A stretch of 64,000 nucleotides of DNA, from assembly GCF_947499295.1 (NCBI RefSeq), contig NZ_CANMNP010000009.1:172732-236731 (forward strand), given 5' to 3'. This DNA comes from an uncultured Roseibium sp. (lineage in GTDB: Bacteria > Pseudomonadota > Alphaproteobacteria > Rhizobiales > Stappiaceae). Position numbers and translations under genes: made by a program. Positions within the stretch are counted from its first letter, which is position 1. The number at the start of each line of letters is the position of its first letter. Positions 56,379 through 64,000 of this stretch are shown here, one piece after another. The notes under the pieces are model-generated. The model saw only the letters and a list, made by a program, of their open reading frames with translations, had not been told where the DNA came from and did no database searches.

Positions 56379-57304
56379 CGTAAATCGCGTGTAGCGGCCT
56401 GAATTGCCACCAGCATTCTATCTCGAACACGCGATAGGTCTTCTGGAGTTTGTCCGCATGCCTGCTCCTCTAGACCGGCCACGAGTTGTTCAATAATCTG
56501 ATCGTCTAGGCGTGGATCGCCGAGGTCATCCCACCAACCATTGAACGTATCCTTGAAGTGCTCGCAGAACGACCGGAGTCCCCCCTCTCCCGCCCCAAGG
56601 TGGAACAGCATAGTCGGCCCCATTGAGGCCCACCTCAAACCAGGACCAGCCCACATTGCCTTATCGATATCTTCGACACTCGCAACACCTTCGACAGCCA
56701 TATAAATTGCTTCCCGCCAAACAGCGGCCTGCAGGCGATTGGCGACGTGACCGGGCATGCCTTTTTTAATACGTATCGTAACCTTCCCAATGTCCTGATA
56801 AAAAGCTTCAGCTACCTCCAGAACGTTCGCACCGGTTCTTGAATTCTCGGTAAGTTCCACAAGCGGGATCAAGTGTGGAGGATTGAACGGATGCCCGAGT
56901 AAAAAACAAGCCGGATCCTTCCAACCATCCTGCAAAGCTTCCAGCGTTAGACCAGACGTAGAACTCGAAACGATCGTACCCTTTTTCAAAACCGCTTCGA
57001 TTTCGCGATAGGTAGCATGTTTGACAGGAAGCCTTTCAGGGACATTTTCCTGGACGAAGTCGGCTCCCTCAACAGCTTCTGCGGCAGAATTTGCAAATGA
57101 CAACCCGCCAGGTTGAGCCCGATCTGCGAGCCCGAGTTGCTCAAGCGCAGGCCAGGCTTTTTCGATATACGCCCGAACGATTCTTTCAGAAGCTGTGTCT
57201 GGATCGAACACTGAAACACTACGTCCGGAAGCCAGAAACAACGCCGCCCAGCTGGCGCCGATTACACCTGCTCCCAATATCGCAACATGGGACATCTGTT
57301 TCAT
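56375..57304 (-). CDS. L-carnitine-dehydrogenase-like 3-hydroxyacyl-CoA-DH-family enzyme
   Basis: A 309-residue NAD-dependent dehydrogenase. The Rossmann motif is LGAGVIGASWA (10-20) and STSGL is at 115-119. Catalytic-type His138 and Glu150 lie in LGHPFNPPHLIPLVE. It belongs to the carnitine 3-dehydrogenase/lambda-crystallin branch rather than fatty-acid HADs. It lacks the fused thioesterase domain found in some carnitine dehydrogenases. Last gene of the operon; together with BKACE it would make and cleave 3-dehydrocarnitine (family-based inference). Confidence 0.82.
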   Translation of the reverse strand: MKQMSHVAILGAGVIGASWAALFLASGRSVSVFDPDTASERIVRAYIEKAWPALEQLGLADRAQPGGLSFANSAAEAVEGADFVQENVPERLPVKHATYREIEAVLKKGTIVSSSTSGLTLEALQDGWKDPACFLLGHPFNPPHLIPLVELTENSRTGANVLEVAEAFYQDIGKVTIRIKKGMPGHVANRLQAAVWREAIYMAVEGVASVEDIDKAMWAGPGLRWASMGPTMLFHLGAGEGGLRSFCEHFKDTFNGWWDDLGDPRLDDQIIEQLVAGLEEQACGQTPEDLSRVRDRMLVAIQAATRDLR

Positions 57305-58038
57305 TAGAATAATCCCGGATTAAGGGGGGAGGCAGCAGTCATACCGCCATCGAGTGTGAACATTTGCCCGGTGGCAAAGCTCGCATCGTCAGAAGCAAGC
57401 CAAACTGCCATAGCGGCAATGTCTGACGGTTTGCCAAAACGCCGGATCGGATGACGTGCGATCGCATCGGTCTCAGCCTTCTTCGGATCCGTCGCGAGGT
57501 CGAAACCGGCTTTCAGCATGCCTGTTTCGATCCAACCCGGACAAATTGCATTGCACCGAACAGCTGGACCATGTTCCACGGCAACCGAACGCGTCAGTCC
57601 GTGCACAAACGCCTTGGAAGCGTTGTAAAGAGCCATGGATGGATCGGCGACAGTGCCGGAAATTGATCCGATGTTGATGATTGCACCGCCCAAAGACATT
57701 TGCGGTATGAGCGCCCGGCAAACATTGAAGACGCCCCGTGCATTGGTTCCAACAACCCAGTCCCAGTCTTCATCAGAACTGTCTACAACCGTTTTTTCCA
57801 ACTGGACGCCTGCATTGTTCACGACAACATCGAGTTCACCGAGAATTCTTGCCGCATCACAAACGGCGTTCGGGTCAGAAACATCAAGGCTGATCCAGCG
57901 CGCGTCAAATCCGTCAGGCTGCTCCCCGCGACCGCAGGCAACTACGTCCGCTCCTTCGGCGTGAAAGGCGTCGACGATAGCGCGACCAATGCCGGACCGT
58001 CCTCCGGTAACGAAAGCCGTCTTTCCTGAAAGCCTCAT
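57304..58038 (-). CDS. SDR oxidoreductase 1
   Basis: A 244-residue classical short-chain dehydrogenase. TGGRSGIG (11-18), NNAG (74-77), Ser125 in INIGSIS and Tyr138-xxx-Lys142 (YNASK) make the cofactor and catalytic residues. ATG 58038 overlaps the aldehyde dehydrogenase stop (ATGA); a longer upstream frame is rejected. Its stop adjoins the carnitine-dehydrogenase-like start. The substrate may be a hydroxy-acid or amino alcohol of this pathway. Confidence 0.9.
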   Translation of the reverse strand: MRLSGKTAFVTGGRSGIGRAIVDAFHAEGADVVACGRGEQPDGFDARWISLDVSDPNAVCDAARILGELDVVVNNAGVQLEKTVVDSSDEDWDWVVGTNARGVFNVCRALIPQMSLGGAIINIGSISGTVADPSMALYNASKAFVHGLTRSVAVEHGPAVRCNAICPGWIETGMLKAGFDLATDPKKAETDAIARHPIRRFGKPSDIAAMAVWLASDDASFATGQMFTLDGGMTAASPLNPGLF

Positions 58039-59456
58039 GAGTGCGCCACCATGACGTGACGGATCGACGTGTAGGCATCCAGTGAATAGACCGACATGTC
58101 GCAGCCGGTGCCCGACCCTTTCATGGCAGCCCAAGGCATCTCCGGTGTCGCTACACCGTGCGTGTTCACCCAGGTGAAACCGTAGCGCAGCTTCGACGCC
58201 ATACGCATTGCAAGTCCGACATCTTTTGTCCAGACGGAGGATGCCAAACCGTAAGATCCCGAATTTGCAGTTTTCAGCGCTTCGTCAGCATCTGCAAATC
58301 GAGACACCGAGACAACGGGACCAAAAACTTCATTTCGCGAAATCTCAGCATCATTGTCTACATTTGCGACGATTGTCGGCCTGTAAAAGAAGCCGTCCCC
58401 CTCACCGCTCTCTCCACCGGTGACCACTTCGCAAGAAGACCGCGCACGGTCTACAAAGGCGGCTACACGGTTCCTGTGACCTGAAGACACAAGGGGACCC
58501 ATCTCTGTCCCCTCCGCCTTGGGAGTGCCGATTTGTATGCGGCCTACCTGGTCGACAATCGCGGTCAATAGTTTCTCGTAAGACGCTTCGGAGACGAGAA
58601 CCCGGCATGGCTGAGCACAGTCCTGGCCTGCGTTGAAAAAGCTGCCATAGCGAATGGTCTCGGCAACTGCATCCAGATCGGCATCGTCAAAAACGATCAC
58701 TGGAGCCTTGCCGCCCAATTCCAGATGGACATGACGGATCTGATTGGAAGCGGCACGCATGGCCGCCATTCCTGTCGCTGGAGACCCCGTGACGCTGATC
58801 GCTTCCATCTGAGGGCTGTTGATGAGTTGATCACCGACCGTGGGGCCTGATCCATGCACGATATTCAACTGCCCGGCCGGCAAGATATCCTTCAGAAGCT
58901 CAGCCAGTTTTAAAGTCGATAGCGGTGTCAGCTCTGACGGTTTCAGGACGATCGAGCATCCGGCCGCGATAGGAGCAGCCAGTTTCCAGGCCGCCATCAT
59001 CAAAGGGTAGTTCCAGGGCGCGATCGCCGCGACTGGACCCACCGGATCTCGGCGGATCATGGAAGTGTGGCCAGCAACATATTCACCTGCCGCGGACCCC
59101 GTCATCGTTCTTGCTGCGCCCGCAAAGAAACGGAAAACATCGATTGTCAAAGGCATTTCGTCGTCAAGTGCCGATGGCCAGGGCTTGCCGACGTCGAGGC
59201 TTTCCAGCTCTGCAAGTTCCTGGCTTTTGGCTTCAACAGCATCCGCAATTTGCAGAAGGAGGGCGGAACGTTCTGCAGGCGAGGACGACGAGAAAGTCTC
59301 AAAAGCTTCTGCTGCCCCTCTGGCCGCCGCATCGACCTGTTCGGGACTGGCATCTCTTACCTGGGCGACCTCTTTGCCTGTTGCAGGATCAAGAACACTC
59401 CGCGCCTCACCGTCGCCATCCACCAGTTCGCCGTTTATCAGCAGTTTCGTCTGCAT
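58035..59456 (-). CDS. Aldehyde dehydrogenase, gamma-aminobutyraldehyde/betaine-aldehyde type
   Basis: A 473-residue NAD-dependent aldehyde dehydrogenase close in pattern to PatD/KauB enzymes (opening [12 protein letters not shown], then [13 protein letters not shown]). Catalytic Glu246 is in HLELGGKAP and Cys280 in [10 protein letters not shown]. Related enzymes oxidise 4-aminobutyraldehyde, 4-trimethylaminobutyraldehyde or betaine aldehyde. In an operon with BKACE and a carnitine-dehydrogenase-like enzyme, a trimethylammonium aldehyde is a reasonable substrate (inference). Confidence 0.9.
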   Translation of the reverse strand: MQTKLLINGELVDGDGEARSVLDPATGKEVAQVRDASPEQVDAAARGAAEAFETFSSSSPAERSALLLQIADAVEAKSQELAELESLDVGKPWPSALDDEMPLTIDVFRFFAGAARTMTGSAAGEYVAGHTSMIRRDPVGPVAAIAPWNYPLMMAAWKLAAPIAAGCSIVLKPSELTPLSTLKLAELLKDILPAGQLNIVHGSGPTVGDQLINSPQMEAISVTGSPATGMAAMRAASNQIRHVHLELGGKAPVIVFDDADLDAVAETIRYGSFFNAGQDCAQPCRVLVSEASYEKLLTAIVDQVGRIQIGTPKAEGTEMGPLVSSGHRNRVAAFVDRARSSCEVVTGGESGEGDGFFYRPTIVANVDNDAEISRNEVFGPVVSVSRFADADEALKTANSGSYGLASSVWTKDVGLAMRMASKLRYGFTWVNTHGVATPEMPWAAMKGSGTGCDMSVYSLDAYTSIRHVMVAHS

Positions 59457-59468
59457 GGTTTGTCCTCT

Positions 59469-60401
59469 TCAAAATCCGACCCGGTCGGCCCCCTTCAATC
59501 CCAGGCGCGCACGCGCCTCGGCCGGAGTGGCCACCGTCAGGCCCAACTTTTCAATGATGGTGCGAATGCGCTGTACCTGCTGTGCATTGGACGTCGCCAA
59601 CTCACCTTTGCCTATGAAAAGGCTGTCTTCCAGACCAACGCGGAGATTGCCGCCGAGAATCGCACTTTGGGTTGCGAACGGCATTTGATGACGGCCCGCC
59701 GCCAAAACGGACCACTCATACGCATCGGCACCGAACAGTTCGTTTGCCTTCTTATGAAGATGAACGAGATTGTCGACGTCTGCACCCATTCCACCCAAGA
59801 TTCCGAAAACCATCTGGATAAAGAAAGGCGGTTTGATCAGCCCCTGATCAACGAACCATTTTACGGTGTAGAGATGGCCGAGGTCATAGCACTCGAATTC
59901 AAATTTGGTGCCATGATCACCTCCGAGCGTTTCGATCGCGTAGCGGATTGTCCGGAAGGTGTTCGGAAAGATGAAATCCTCCGTCATTTCCAGGAAGGGG
60001 CGCTCCCAGTCGAACTGGAACTCGCGGTATTTCTGGAGCATCGGGAAGATACCGAAATTTATTGACCCCATGTTGAGTGATGCCATCTCAGGACTGGCAT
60101 TCGTCGCTGCATGGAGCCGTTCATCAATGCTCATTCCCAAACCACCGCCGGTTGAAACGTTCACAACTGCGTCGGTGGCCTGCTTGATGACGGGCAGAAA
60201 TTGTCTGAAGGTTTCAGGTCTCGGATCCGGCTTACCGGTGTCCGGGTCGCGTGCATGAAGATGGATGATCGATGCTCCAGCCTCCGCGGCCTCAATACTC
60301 GCGGTGGCTATTTCTGCAGGTGTGATCGGCAAATACGGCGACATCGACGGCGTATGGATACCGCCTGTTGGAGCGCAGGTTATGATGACAGAGCGCGACA
60401 C
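59469..60401 (-). CDS. BKACE (DUF849) beta-keto acid cleavage enzyme
   Basis: A 310-residue BKACE-family Zn enzyme: conserved TCAPTGGIHTPSMSPYLP opening, HLHAR (His47, His49) and GGGL/NMG substrate-pocket loops. The family condenses a beta-keto acid with acetyl-CoA; one known activity is cleavage of 3-dehydrocarnitine to betainyl-CoA plus acetoacetate. GTG 60401 shares one base with the stop of the upstream SDR, so it is translationally coupled. With the carnitine-dehydrogenase-like enzyme, dehydrocarnitine cleavage is the leading hypothesis. Confidence 0.88.
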   Translation of the reverse strand: MSRSVIITCAPTGGIHTPSMSPYLPITPAEIATASIEAAEAGASIIHLHARDPDTGKPDPRPETFRQFLPVIKQATDAVVNVSTGGGLGMSIDERLHAATNASPEMASLNMGSINFGIFPMLQKYREFQFDWERPFLEMTEDFIFPNTFRTIRYAIETLGGDHGTKFEFECYDLGHLYTVKWFVDQGLIKPPFFIQMVFGILGGMGADVDNLVHLHKKANELFGADAYEWSVLAAGRHQMPFATQSAILGGNLRVGLEDSLFIGKGELATSNAQQVQRIRTIIEKLGLTVATPAEARARLGLKGADRVGF

Positions 60402-61195
60402 TACAGCTTCATCTGCTGCACTTGTGCAGACAGACCTCCGTCGAGCACCCAAAGCTGACCCGAAGCATAGCGCGCCTCGTCGGACGCAAGCCAGGTCACA
60501 AGATTGGCGATATCGGTTGGTGTGCCGTATGTGCGTAGCGGATGCACATCCCGGACAGCCTGCTGCAGCGTTTCAAGGTTTCCACCAGCGCCACCGGATC
60601 CTTCACCGTTGAAGAAACTCTGCAACATCGGCGTGTCGATGTAACCTGGACAAATCGCATTAACGCGAATTCCTTCAGGTCCGTGATCGCAGGCCATAGC
60701 GCGGGTCAGGGCATGGACTGCTCCCTTGGTAGCGCAATAGGCTGCAAGTCCGGGATCGGCGATGAAACCATCATACGATCCGAAATTGATCAGGCTTGCA
60801 CTCGATCCTCTACTGGCGGCCTCGCGCATGAGCGGCAACGCATATTTAGAAGTCAGGAACGTCCCTGTCGCGTTAACGGCAAAACTACGGTTCCATTCCT
60901 CCAACGTGGTTTCTTCGATCGTCTTTTCAATTTCGATGCCTGCGGCGTTCACCAGAACATCGAGCTTACCTGCCGCCGCTCGAACAGTCTTCATCGCATC
61001 TCTGGCATCCTGTTCCAGCGTAACATCAAGCTTCAAAAAGGTGCTGCCGTCGTCGGCATCGCCTGACAGCGACCCGCCAGGGGTCAGATCAGCTGCAAAG
61101 ACACTTGCGCCTTCTTTGATGAAGCGTGCCACAATCGCGCGTCCAATACCCCCGCGCCCTCCGGTAACAAGGGCCGTCTTGCCGGTCAGCATCAT
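60401..61195 (-). CDS. SDR oxidoreductase 2
   Basis: A 264-residue short-chain dehydrogenase: TGGRGGIG (11-18), NAAG (83-86), Ser140 in INFGSYDG and Tyr153-xxx-Lys157 (YCATK). The ATG overlaps the sulfatase stop (ATGA). It is distinct from SDR 1. It may oxidise an alcohol exposed by sulfate removal, or act on 3-hydroxybutyrate/acetoacetate formed by BKACE. Confidence 0.9.
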   Translation of the reverse strand: MMLTGKTALVTGGRGGIGRAIVARFIKEGASVFAADLTPGGSLSGDADDGSTFLKLDVTLEQDARDAMKTVRAAAGKLDVLVNAAGIEIEKTIEETTLEEWNRSFAVNATGTFLTSKYALPLMREAASRGSSASLINFGSYDGFIADPGLAAYCATKGAVHALTRAMACDHGPEGIRVNAICPGYIDTPMLQSFFNGEGSGGAGGNLETLQQAVRDVHPLRTYGTPTDIANLVTWLASDEARYASGQLWVLDGGLSAQVQQMKL

Positions 61196-62727
61196 GAGAT
61201 TGTGTCCTTGTTTGGAGGAAAGCGATATCGGCCGGCAGCAGCGGTCCAGTCCATGTGATTACGCACATACTGCTGACTGGCATCTGTAGGTGGGTCGAAA
61301 TCCCAGGCTTCACCGGCACCCGCTTCCATCGCCGCATGTAGCGCACGCCGCGCTTTTTGTGTCGCAATCACCTTTGCCCTGAGATCGGTGCTGTCCCACC
61401 TTCTTTCGACTTCAACGGCAAAGCTTGCCGCTGCCTCGGCATAGCCGGGTTCGTTCGCTAGGTTCTTCGTCTCAAAAGGATCTTTATTCAGATCGTAAAG
61501 CTGGGGCGGGTCGGCGTCGCAATGGATGTATTTGAGTGAGCCCCGCCGGATCATTACGACGGGATAGGGCGTCATTTCTGCGCAATATTCCCCAATCGCC
61601 TCGTCGACTGGATCCGGCTCGCCGCGTGCAAGTGGCAACAAACTGCGGCCGTCGATGGGCATTCCAAGCATGTCTTTTCCGCCGCCGCCTATTTCGAGAA
61701 AAGTCGGCAGCAGATCAACCAGGGAACAGGCATTTGCCACACGTCCGTGAACAATGCCGGGTCCGGCCATGACGAGGGGTACGCGCGCGGAATGCTCGAA
61801 AAAATTCATCTTGTACCAAAGACCGCGCTCGCCGAGCATATCGCCATGGTCTGCTGTCACGACGACAATGGTGTTGTCGAGTTCCCCGGTTTCTTCAAGT
61901 GTTTGAACCAGCAACCCCACTTTGCTGTCGAAATAACTGACATTCGCCATATAGGCGCGACGGGCTTTCCGAACTTCCGCTTCCGTCAACGGGAAATAGG
62001 ATGCCTCGATCCCGTCCATCAGCCGACGTGAGAACGGATCCTGGTCTTTTACGGCAGGCGTGAATTGCGGAAGCGCAATGTCTGTATCGTCATAAAGGTT
62101 CCACCACTCCGGTCGTGCCACGTAGGGGTCATGCGGATGGATGAAGCTGGCAACAAGCGCAAATGGCGCATCATTGCCCTGGGCCTTGTCTCTTGCAGCA
62201 TCGAACAGCCAGCGCCGAGCGGCAAAACCAACCTCCTCGTCGTAATCGATTTGAAAGGTCGCTTGGGCAACACCGCTTTCCTTGACGGTCTGCATGTTGT
62301 GATACCACTTATCAATCCGCTCATCCGGTGCTTCCCAATCCGGCGTCCAGGCGAAGTCGGCAGGATAGATATCCGTCGTCACTCGGTTTTCGAATCCGTG
62401 CATCTGGTCCGGACCGACGAAATGCATCTTCCCAGACAGGCAAGTTCGATATCCAAGAGCCTTCAGGTAGTGAGCAAAGGTTGGGATCGAGGCATTGAAT
62501 TCAGAAGCATTGTCATAGGCGGCGATCCGGCTGATCAATTGTCCCGACATGAACGCGAAACGCGACGGTGCACAAAGCGGGGAATTGCAATACGCCGCGT
62601 CAAACCGCACACCCCGCTCAACGAGTGCGTCCAGATGAGGGGTCTTTGCGATGGGATGCCCGTACGCTCCAGTGAAGTGCGGCGCCAGTTGGTCCGCCAT
62701 AACCACCACTATGTTGGGACGTTTCAC
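61192..62727 (-). CDS. betC: Choline-sulfatase (BetC-like)
   Basis: A 511-residue sulfatase. Formylglycine Cys52 is in LCAPSRFAFMSGQ. From memory, BetC-specific stretches are visible: YDNASEFNASIPTFAHYL, LSGKMHFVGPDQMHGFE, TTDIYPADFAWTPDW and GDMLGERGLWYKMNFFEHS. No signal peptide, so it acts in the cytoplasm. BetC hydrolyses choline-O-sulfate to choline and sulfate. Here it is inside a carnitine-type operon rather than the usual betICBA group, so the substrate could also be another sulfated quaternary hydroxy-amine. Stop and start overlap with neighbours by 4 nt. Confidence 0.85.
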   Translation of the reverse strand: MKRPNIVVVMADQLAPHFTGAYGHPIAKTPHLDALVERGVRFDAAYCNSPLCAPSRFAFMSGQLISRIAAYDNASEFNASIPTFAHYLKALGYRTCLSGKMHFVGPDQMHGFENRVTTDIYPADFAWTPDWEAPDERIDKWYHNMQTVKESGVAQATFQIDYDEEVGFAARRWLFDAARDKAQGNDAPFALVASFIHPHDPYVARPEWWNLYDDTDIALPQFTPAVKDQDPFSRRLMDGIEASYFPLTEAEVRKARRAYMANVSYFDSKVGLLVQTLEETGELDNTIVVVTADHGDMLGERGLWYKMNFFEHSARVPLVMAGPGIVHGRVANACSLVDLLPTFLEIGGGGKDMLGMPIDGRSLLPLARGEPDPVDEAIGEYCAEMTPYPVVMIRRGSLKYIHCDADPPQLYDLNKDPFETKNLANEPGYAEAAASFAVEVERRWDSTDLRAKVIATQKARRALHAAMEAGAGEAWDFDPPTDASQQYVRNHMDWTAAAGRYRFPPNKDTIS

Positions 62728-63845
62728 GCAAAACCTCGTGAGTAGGCGTCAAGAACCAGACCGTGAAAATGATGAACGGCATGCTCCGATTTCCCGGATC
62801 CTTGGGGATCGTGCACGATGCGCCCTTGCGTGAAAGCCGGTGTGTTCATGCCTCTTTGAACGCTTTCAACGAGACCTATGTCCTCAACCTGCAGCACTTC
62901 GTCCAAATAGCGGATGGCATCCAGTTCCATCTCATTCGGTTCCGGAGTCTCAAGAAAGAAGTCGTAGGTCTCCAAAGTGCGATCCGGCCCCACCGGGATG
63001 ATATTCAGCACGATCATACTGGACCGACCGGGATAGCGCATCAGACAGGTAGTCGGCCATAACCACCAAACCGCATGTGTTCGAACGGTTGCATTCGACA
63101 CATCATATGCCGCGTTGGCGGACTGTCCGGCATCGGCCATATGGCTCGAATAGATGCCATGCGTGGTCACCTTGTAGGTATCCATATCCACCAGGTCGCA
63201 AAAGTCCTTGTGGGCTGTCGGGCAGTGGTAACACTCCAGGAAATTGTCGACGACATTCTTCCAGTTGGATTTAATGTCGTATGTCAGCCGGTGTCCCAGC
63301 GTTAGTTTGTCGACATCCGGCGCCCAATGGCGGATCTCGGATTCAAGGTCTCGGGACTGCTCGCAAAGTGCGGTGGCAGCGGGATCGAGGTTGACGAACA
63401 CAAAGCCGCAGAATTCTTCGACTTTGACTTGATCCAGGCAAACTTCGTCAACGTGGAATTCATGAAGATTTTCAGTATGCGGTGCGCGGGCGAGCTGGCC
63501 GTCCAGTTTGTATACCCAGGCATGGTAGGGGCACATGATCCGAGTTGTCGTGCCTTCTCCCGACAAGAGCTCGTGTGCTCTATGCTTGCAGACATTATAA
63601 AACGCCCTAAGGATACTATCGCGTCCACGAACGACCACGACGGGATGGCCTGCGATCTCCGCGGTCACATATGAACCGGGTTCTCTTGTCTTCTCAACAT
63701 GACATACCCACTGCCAAGTGCGACCGATGATCGTCTTGATGTCCGCTCGAAACCACTCAGCCTCCGTATAAGCTGAAGCAACAAGCGAGTTTGACCGCGC
63801 CGGATCTACATCGTAGCCGGTGGTAACATGCGACACAGATGACAT
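62724..63845 (-). CDS. Rieske monooxygenase, CntA/YeaW-like
   Basis: A 373-residue Rieske non-haem iron oxygenase alpha subunit. The 2Fe-2S ligands are Cys86-x-His88 and Cys105-x-x-His108 (CKHRAH, CPYHAW). The mononuclear iron site is NFLECYHCPTAH with His207 and His212. The residue before CYH is Glu204 where many Rieske enzymes have Asp, a feature reported for carnitine monooxygenase CntA. Predicted substrate: a quaternary amine such as carnitine, gamma-butyrobetaine, choline or glycine betaine. No reductase partner is in the window. First gene of the operon as seen. Confidence 0.85.
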   Translation of the reverse strand: MSSVSHVTTGYDVDPARSNSLVASAYTEAEWFRADIKTIIGRTWQWVCHVEKTREPGSYVTAEIAGHPVVVVRGRDSILRAFYNVCKHRAHELLSGEGTTTRIMCPYHAWVYKLDGQLARAPHTENLHEFHVDEVCLDQVKVEEFCGFVFVNLDPAATALCEQSRDLESEIRHWAPDVDKLTLGHRLTYDIKSNWKNVVDNFLECYHCPTAHKDFCDLVDMDTYKVTTHGIYSSHMADAGQSANAAYDVSNATVRTHAVWWLWPTTCLMRYPGRSSMIVLNIIPVGPDRTLETYDFFLETPEPNEMELDAIRYLDEVLQVEDIGLVESVQRGMNTPAFTQGRIVHDPQGSGKSEHAVHHFHGLVLDAYSRGFA

Positions 63846-63932
63846 GGCAAAAAGTCTCCATCCTAGAGATCCAGTTTGCCGTTGATTTGGAGAGCAAAAT
63901 TTACTTTTTTGGACACTGAATTAACTAAACCA

Positions 63933-64000
63933 CTACCGGCTGATGCCGGTAGGATTATCGATGTGCTTCTCAAGGTACTGAAGTACGACATCTTCAGTGA
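63933..64000 (-). CDS. 3' end of a gene entering from the right edge (partial)
   Basis: The minus-strand frame reads TEDVVLQYLEKHIDNPTGISR, then TAG, from the window edge. The composition looks protein-like, but this is only 21 residues and no family is recognisable. It is on the same strand as the Rieske operon, 87 nt upstream. The stop lies in a perfect 8-bp hairpin CTACCGGC-TGAT-GCCGGTAG (63933-63952), which could separate it from the operon. Confidence 0.4.
   Translation of the reverse strand, partial: TEDVVLQYLEKHIDNPTGISR

Noticed and set aside
58039..58134. Upstream extension of SDR 1
   Set aside because: It would overlap the aldehyde dehydrogenase gene, and the conserved SDR N-terminus begins exactly at ATG 58038 with an ATGA overlap.
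1..64000. Possible prophage, integrase or conjugative element
   Set aside because: No integrase, phage structural, relaxase or attachment-site signature was seen; only two tiny IS3 relics suggest mobility.

Overview
The window looks like chromosomal DNA of a marine-type alphaproteobacterium. A Stappiaceae or Rhodobacterales-like organism (Roseibium/Labrenzia type) is my best guess. The inference rests on moderate-to-high GC, dense ABC-importer/LysR operons, a giant RTX/VCBS-type secreted protein, a DUF1127-like small protein and many genes for methylated amines. No rRNA, tRNA, CRISPR array or complete insertion sequence was seen.

Layout. (1) 0.3-8.3 kb: one 2655-residue RTX adhesin on the minus strand, with an AT-rich upstream region, followed by a gene-poor stretch holding two decayed IS3-family transposase fragments. 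(2) 9.4-18.1 kb: an Lrp regulator divergent from a PhzF/Rid/LysE-exporter set, a DUF1127-like protein, two LysR regulators, a single-domain globin and two hypothetical proteins, one with a zincin-like motif. (3) 18.1-30.7 kb: a betaine cluster. It holds a DeoR regulator, two covalent-FAD/GcvT demethylase-type enzymes, two choline-kinase-like phosphotransferases, an inositol-monophosphatase-family enzyme and a glycine-betaine-type ABC importer. Two operator-like dyads with identical geometry lie at its two divergent promoters. (4) 31.2-46.6 kb: a secreted EF-hand protein, then two sugar-type ABC importers, each followed by a cytoplasmic sulfatase. They apparently share one ATPase, one formylglycine-generating enzyme and one DUF4432 mutarotase-like protein. 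(5) 46.9-55.1 kb: an aminotransferase, a polyamine-type ABC importer, a RidA protein, an agmatinase-family ureohydrolase and a LysR regulator. (6) 55.3-63.8 kb: a GATase1-AraC regulator converging on a tightly coupled seven-gene operon: CntA-like Rieske oxygenase, BetC-type choline sulfatase, SDR, BKACE, gamma-aminobutyraldehyde/betaine-aldehyde-type dehydrogenase, SDR and carnitine-dehydrogenase-like enzyme. The 3' end of another minus-strand gene lies at the right edge.

How it fits together (inference). Regions 3 and 6 could together take sulfated or hydroxylated quaternary amines (choline-O-sulfate, carnitine-like compounds) to glycine betaine and through dimethylglycine and sarcosine to glycine. 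Region 4 imports sulfate esters intact and removes sulfate in the cytoplasm. The most unusual parts are the sulfatase inside a carnitine-type operon, the paired kinase/demethylase modules, and the two importers sharing one ATPase.
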